Of a stretch of DNA of 64,000 nt, positions 60,002-64,000 are shown piece after piece (the stretch's first letter is position 1; the number at the start of each line of letters is the position of its first letter). The notes under the pieces were generated by a model. It saw only the letters and a list, made by a program, of their open reading frames with translations, had not been told where the DNA came from and did not search any database. Origin of the DNA: Amycolatopsis japonica. Lineage in GTDB: Bacteria > Actinomycetota > Actinomycetes > Mycobacteriales > Pseudonocardiaceae. Location: positions 4,092,001 through 4,156,000 of the forward strand of contig NZ_CP008953.1 in NCBI RefSeq assembly GCF_000732925.1. The letters run 5' to 3'. A program made the translations under genes and the position numbers.

Positions 60002-62202
60002 CCTCGATTTCCCGCGTCGAAGGACGGCTCAAGGTCACCGGGGCCGCCCGCTACTCCGCCGACTACCCGGTCGACGGCCTCACCAACGGCTACCTGGTGC
60101 TGAGCACGATCGGGCACGGCGCCATCCGCGGCATCGACACGACCGACGCGCGCCGCTCCCCCGGCGTCCTCGCCGTGTACACGCACGCCGACCCGTTGCC
60201 GCTGTTCGGCGGGGCCGAATCCGGCATCGGCTACAACTGGCTTCCCTTGCGGGACGACCAGGTCCGTTACCACGGGCAGATCATCGGCCTGGTGGTCGCG
60301 GAAACCTTCGAGCAGGCCCGCGACGCCGCCGCGCTGGTCCGGGTGGACTACGCGAGTGTCCGGCCGCGTACGTCGCTGCAAGACGGGATCCCGGGCGCCA
60401 CCCTGCCTGAGGACGTCAACGGCGAGCCGCCGCTGCTCGATCTGCTCGCCGACGGGGTCGCGTCCATCGACCAGGCCCTCGACGCGAGCGAAGTGGTCGT
60501 CACCGCCACCTACACCCAGCCGATCGAGTACCACAGCGCGATGGAACCCCACGCCGCCATCGCGGTCTGGCGCGACGGCTACCTCACCCTCTACTGCGGG
60601 GCGCAGGCCCCTCAGCTGGCCGCCGGGACGATCGCGGCGACGGTCGGCGTCGACCCTTCTCGTGTGCACCTGCTCAGCCCGCACGTCGGTGGCGGGTTCG
60701 GCAACAAGATCCTCACCTGTGGGCATCCCGTCCTCGCCGCCGCGGCGGCCAAGGCGCTCGGCCGTCCGGTCCGGATCGTGCTCACCAGGGAGCAGACCTT
60801 CGGCGTCACCGGCCACCGCTCGGCGATGTCCCAGACGGTCTCCCTCGGCGCCGACCGCGGCGGGCGTCTCGTCGCCGTCAAGCACGACGCCTACGCCGCC
60901 CTTTCGAGTGGCGGCGACGGGTACCTCTACGAAGCCGCGCCGCACACCACCTCGCGTTACTTCTACGCCTCCCCCAACATCCATGTCGGGCAACGGCTGG
61001 TGACGCTGGACGTCCCGCCCCAGACACCGATGCGGGCGCCCGGTCCGGAGGCCGGTTCGTTCGCGCTGGAAACCGCGATGGACGAACTGGCGGTCCGGCT
61101 CGGCGTGGACCCGGTCGAGTTACGCCTGCGCAACTACGCCACCACCTACCCGGGACGCGGCGTGCCGTGGTCCGGCAAACATCTCGACGAGTGCTACCGC
61201 GTCGGCGCGGAGGCGTTCGGATGGTCCCGGCGGGCCCCGGTCCCGAGGGCGGTCGTCGACGGCGAATGGCTGATCGGCACCGGGATGGCGACCGCCGCCT
61301 ACCCGGCCGCGCGATACCGCACCACGGGGAAGGTCCGGCTGCAGGCCGACGGCACGGCGGTGGTGTCCACCGCGACCTCGGATCTCGGCACCGGGATGTG
61401 GACGGTGCTGGCGATGATCGGCGCCGACGCGCTCGGCATCCCGGTGAGCCGCGTCCGCTCCGCGCTCGGCGACTCCGCACTGGCCGACAACCCCGGCGCG
61501 TTCGCCTCGGCGGGGACGGCGAGCTCGGGCCCGGCCGTCCACGCGGCCGCGCTGTCCGCGACACGTGCGCTGCTCGATCTCGCCGTGACGCACGAAAAAT
61601 CCCCGTTCCACGGCATGGACCGGAATCAGGTGCGCTACGAACGCGGTGACGTCGTGGGCCCCAAGCGACGGATCGCTTTCGGCACCCTGCTCGGCATCAC
61701 GGATCGCGCCGGGATCGACGCCACCGAAACCTCGGCGCTCGGACCGGAACGGGAGCGGTTCGCCTTCACCTCGTTCGGTGCGCACTTCTGCGAGGTGGCG
61801 GTCAATCGCTGGACCGGGGAACCCCGCCTGCGCCGCGTGACGACGGTCATCGACGCCGGCACCATCGTCAACGAGAAGACCGCGCGGAGCCAGATCGTCG
61901 GCGGCGTCATCTTCGGCGTCGGCCAGGCCTTCCTCGAGAACACCCACGTCGAACCGGATACCGGCCGCATCGCCAACGCGAACCTCGCCGACTACGTCGT
62001 CCCGGTCGGCACCGACATCCCGCCGATCGACGTTCGCTTCCTCGAACGTCCCGACACCGTCTTCAACCCCCTCGGTGTCCGCGGGATCGGCGAGCTGGGC
62101 ACCGTCGGCATCGCCGCCGCTCTCGGCAACGCCGTTCACCACGCCACCGGACGGCGCGTCCGCGACCTCCCCATCACCCTCGACAAAATCCTCGACGCCT
62201 GA
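59998..62202 (+). CDS. Molybdenum hydroxylase large subunit (PaoC/YagR-like)
   Basis: A 734-residue molybdopterin-binding subunit: start RVEGRLKVTGAARYSADYP, then GGGFGNK, RAPGPEAGSFALE and the catalytic glutamate in RGIGELGTVGIAAALGNA near the C-terminus. In E. coli PaoC-type enzymes oxidise aromatic aldehydes. No chaperone (XdhC/PaoD) or cofactor gene follows here, so these must come from elsewhere. It is translated with the FAD subunit by ATGA overlap. Confidence 0.93.
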   Translation: MTSISRVEGRLKVTGAARYSADYPVDGLTNGYLVLSTIGHGAIRGIDTTDARRSPGVLAVYTHADPLPLFGGAESGIGYNWLPLRDDQVRYHGQIIGLVVAETFEQARDAAALVRVDYASVRPRTSLQDGIPGATLPEDVNGEPPLLDLLADGVASIDQALDASEVVVTATYTQPIEYHSAMEPHAAIAVWRDGYLTLYCGAQAPQLAAGTIAATVGVDPSRVHLLSPHVGGGFGNKILTCGHPVLAAAAAKALGRPVRIVLTREQTFGVTGHRSAMSQTVSLGADRGGRLVAVKHDAYAALSSGGDGYLYEAAPHTTSRYFYASPNIHVGQRLVTLDVPPQTPMRAPGPEAGSFALETAMDELAVRLGVDPVELRLRNYATTYPGRGVPWSGKHLDECYRVGAEAFGWSRRAPVPRAVVDGEWLIGTGMATAAYPAARYRTTGKVRLQADGTAVVSTATSDLGTGMWTVLAMIGADALGIPVSRVRSALGDSALADNPGAFASAGTASSGPAVHAAALSATRALLDLAVTHEKSPFHGMDRNQVRYERGDVVGPKRRIAFGTLLGITDRAGIDATETSALGPERERFAFTSFGAHFCEVAVNRWTGEPRLRRVTTVIDAGTIVNEKTARSQIVGGVIFGVGQAFLENTHVEPDTGRIANANLADYVVPVGTDIPPIDVRFLERPDTVFNPLGVRGIGELGTVGIAAALGNAVHHATGRRVRDLPITLDKILDA

Positions 62203-62229
62203 CCGGCTGGATGCCATAGGGTTCTTCGG

Positions 62230-62925
62230 GTGACGGACGTTATCGAGCTGCGGCAGTACACCCTTCGGCCGGGACAGCGCGAGGTGTTGATCGAGCTGTT
62301 CGACCGGGAGTTCGTCGAGACCCAGGAAGCCACCGGGATGCGTGTCCTCGGGCAGTTCCGCGACCTCGACCGCCCGGACCATTTCGTATGGCTGCGGGGT
62401 TTCCCCGGCATGCCCGCGCGGTTCCAGGCCCTGACGAGCTTCTACACCGGTCCGACCTGGAAGGCCAACTCGGCGGCGGCCAACGCCACCATGATCGACA
62501 CGGACGACGTGCTGCTGCTGCGGCCGGTCCGCCAGGGTGTGTTGCCCGGCCTCGACCCGGCAGTCCGGGACACGCCCGCTTCGTCGGTGGTCACGGCCAC
62601 GATCCACTATCTTCCTTCGTCGCCGGACGAAGAGTTCGTCCGGTTCTTCGACGAGACCGTTCTCCCCTTGCTGGCGAAGGCCGGCGCGACACCGCTCGCC
62701 TTGCTACGGACGGAGTACGCGGAGAACGACTTCACCGGTCTGCCGGTTCGCACGGGTGAGCATGTGCTCGTCGTGCTCGCGTCGTTCCCCGGGCAGGACG
62801 CCTACGCCGAGCACACCGACCGGCTGGCCGCGCTCCCCGAGTGGCGGGACGACGTCGAGCCTCGCCTCCCGGACCGGGTCGAGCGGCTGATGCTCACCCC
62901 CACCGACCGGTCGATGCTCCGCTGA
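62230..62925 (+). CDS. NIPSNAP-family protein
   Basis: A 231-residue protein with two ferredoxin-like NIPSNAP domains: IELRQYTLRPGQREVLIELFDREFVETQ at the start and a second at ~120-225. Function unknown in bacteria; dimeric alpha/beta-barrel folds of this type may bind small molecules. GTG start at 62230. It lies 27 bases after the molybdenum enzyme and its 3' end overlaps the converging regulator by 32 bases. Confidence 0.85.
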   Translation: MTDVIELRQYTLRPGQREVLIELFDREFVETQEATGMRVLGQFRDLDRPDHFVWLRGFPGMPARFQALTSFYTGPTWKANSAAANATMIDTDDVLLLRPVRQGVLPGLDPAVRDTPASSVVTATIHYLPSSPDEEFVRFFDETVLPLLAKAGATPLALLRTEYAENDFTGLPVRTGEHVLVVLASFPGQDAYAEHTDRLAALPEWRDDVEPRLPDRVERLMLTPTDRSMLR

Positions 62926-64000
62926 GCTCCGAGGAGAGCCTGTTGACCAGGCCGGGCAATTCGGTGCCCGATGCACGGGCGGCCAGCGCCCGCAAGGTCA
63001 GGCATTCCTCGCGATACCAAGCGAGGCCCGCCCCCCGGTTCGCCGCGAGCCGGGAAAGCTGGTCGCGCACCGCGCCTTCGTAGTACCCGAGGACGCGGTG
63101 CGTCGCGGCGCGTTCCTCGTCCGCCGTGACGTACTCGCCGAGTGCGAACAGCCGCACGAGACCCGGCACCCGATACCGGTCCATCCGCAGCGTCTCGACG
63201 AGCCCGGCGTCGACGAGCCGCTCCGCGGCCGATTCGGCCGAGGCGACGGGAATGTCGAGCGCGGCGGCGAGCACGGCCGTCGAGACCACCGGCAGGTCCA
63301 GCACCCCGAGCCTGCCGAGGACGCGCGTCGGCAGCGGATCGCCGCAGTGCCGCAGCAAACGGACGCCGGCCCGCAGCGCGGCATGGACGCTGAGCCCGTC
63401 GCAGGTCAGCTGGTCCAACCGGCGCCCGGAATCGGCCAGCCTCGAAACGAACTCGCCGACCGTCCACTCCGGACGGCGCGCGAGCCGGGTCGCGGCGGCC
63501 CGCAGGGCGAGCGGCAGATGGTCGCAGAGTCCGGCGAGCCGGACGGTGGCGGCGAGATCGGCGTCCACCCGGGCGGCGCCGGCGTAACGGCGGATCAGCG
63601 CCGTCGCGGCCGTCGCGGGGAGCCTGCCGAGACGAAGCAGTCCCGCCCCGTCCACCGCGGTGGAAGCCGGACGGCTCGTCAGGATCACCGCGCAGCCCGG
63701 CGCGGTGGGCAGCAGATGCCGGATCTGAGCGGAGTCGGCGACATCGTCGAGGACGAGGACCACCCGCCGGTCGGCCAGTACGGTCCGCAGCAGCGCGCCC
63801 GCCCTTTCCTCCTCCGGCGGGATGTCCGCGGCCGGTACGCCCAGCGCGGCGAGCAGCCGCCCGACCGCGTCCAGCGGTGACGCCGGACCGTGCGCCGCGG
63901 ACGCTCCGAGCCCCAGATACACCTGACCGTCCGGAAAGGACCCGGTCATCCGGTGCGCGGCGTGCACCGCCAGCGCGGTCTTGCCGGTGCCCGCCATACC
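62894..64000 (-). CDS. AfsR/SARP-type regulator, NB-ARC part (5' end outside window)
   Basis: A frame open at the right edge. It begins at a P-loop GMAGTGKTALA, with Walker B VVLVLDDVAD and the NB-ARC motif ILTSRP, then helical ARC/winged-helix regions. This is the middle and end of an AfsR/DnrI-like transcriptional activator or STAND ATPase. Upstream DNA-binding parts are not seen. There is no TPR repeat, as the protein ends soon after the winged helix. It may control a pathway beyond the right edge. Confidence 0.82.
   Translation of the reverse strand, partial: GMAGTGKTALAVHAAHRMTGSFPDGQVYLGLGASAAHGPASPLDAVGRLLAALGVPAADIPPEEERAGALLRTVLADRRVVLVLDDVADSAQIRHLLPTAPGCAVILTSRPASTAVDGAGLLRLGRLPATAATALIRRYAGAARVDADLAATVRLAGLCDHLPLALRAAATRLARRPEWTVGEFVSRLADSGRRLDQLTCDGLSVHAALRAGVRLLRHCGDPLPTRVLGRLGVLDLPVVSTAVLAAALDIPVASAESAAERLVDAGLVETLRMDRYRVPGLVRLFALGEYVTADEERAATHRVLGYYEGAVRDQLSRLAANRGAGLAWYREECLTLRALAARASGTELPGLVNRLSSELSGASTGRWG

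Overview
The window is high-GC actinobacterial DNA. GTG and TTG starts, ATGA/GTGA-coupled operons, two NRPS gene clusters, many TetR/LysR/MarR regulators, CGNR zinc-finger proteins, a rifampicin monooxygenase with a rifamycin-associated element upstream, and dispersed GC-rich intergenic palindromes suggest a Pseudonocardiales species. Amycolatopsis is my best guess, from memory of the repeats; no rRNA or other marker is present to prove it.

Region 1 (1-13652) is the right part of an NRPS cluster that runs in from the left edge. A partial C-A-T-T* protein is translationally coupled to a 2277-residue protein with the order C-A-T-C-T-TE-MFS: a non-ribosomal peptide synthetase whose thioesterase is joined in one reading frame to a major-facilitator exporter. 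The thioesterase carries a cysteine (GHCVG) where serine is usual. Downstream are a threonine-dehydratase-like PLP enzyme, an SbnA-like synthase, an ornithine-carbamoyltransferase-like enzyme and an SbnB-like dehydrogenase. SbnA plus SbnB make L-2,3-diaminopropionate; the carbamoyltransferase would then give 3-ureidoalanine, as proposed in viomycin/capreomycin pathways.

Region 2 (13653-32350) is mostly accessory: three hairpins in a row, a metallo-beta-lactamase-fold protein, small regulators, a TetR/flavoprotein pair, rifampicin monooxygenase (rox) with its RAE motif, Lrp and LLM-class enzymes, a deaminase, a repeat island, two integral-membrane glycosyltransferases, an SDR/LysR pair, a MarR/epoxide hydrolase pair, a two-component system and a TetR gene flanked by two copies of one 13-bp palindrome.

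Region 3 (about 32475-55299) is a second, non-linear NRPS cluster. On the minus strand proB-proA-aminotransferase-flavoprotein-membrane protein-TetR would supply and modify a glutamate-semialdehyde/pyrroline-5-carboxylate-type unit. Divergently, a C-A-T NRPS whose pocket looks proline-like is followed by a thioesterase and a fusion of a BtrH-like domain with a carrier domain. Converging on it is a minus-strand operon of amidohydrolase, free carrier protein, free A domain, C-T-TE NRPS, MFS exporter and a second free A domain, preceded by a ferredoxin/P450 pair. Product unknown.

Region 4 (55541-64000) holds a secreted M6-type metalloprotease homologue that has lost the first zinc-ligand histidine, a DUF1272 zinc protein, a Tat-exported molybdenum hydroxylase operon of the PaoABC/YagTSR type, a NIPSNAP protein and the 3' part of an AfsR-like NB-ARC regulator. 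A palindrome plus a 41-bp motif recurs at 21.4-21.7 kb and 57.9-58.1 kb. No tRNA, rRNA, CRISPR array, transposase or integrase was seen.
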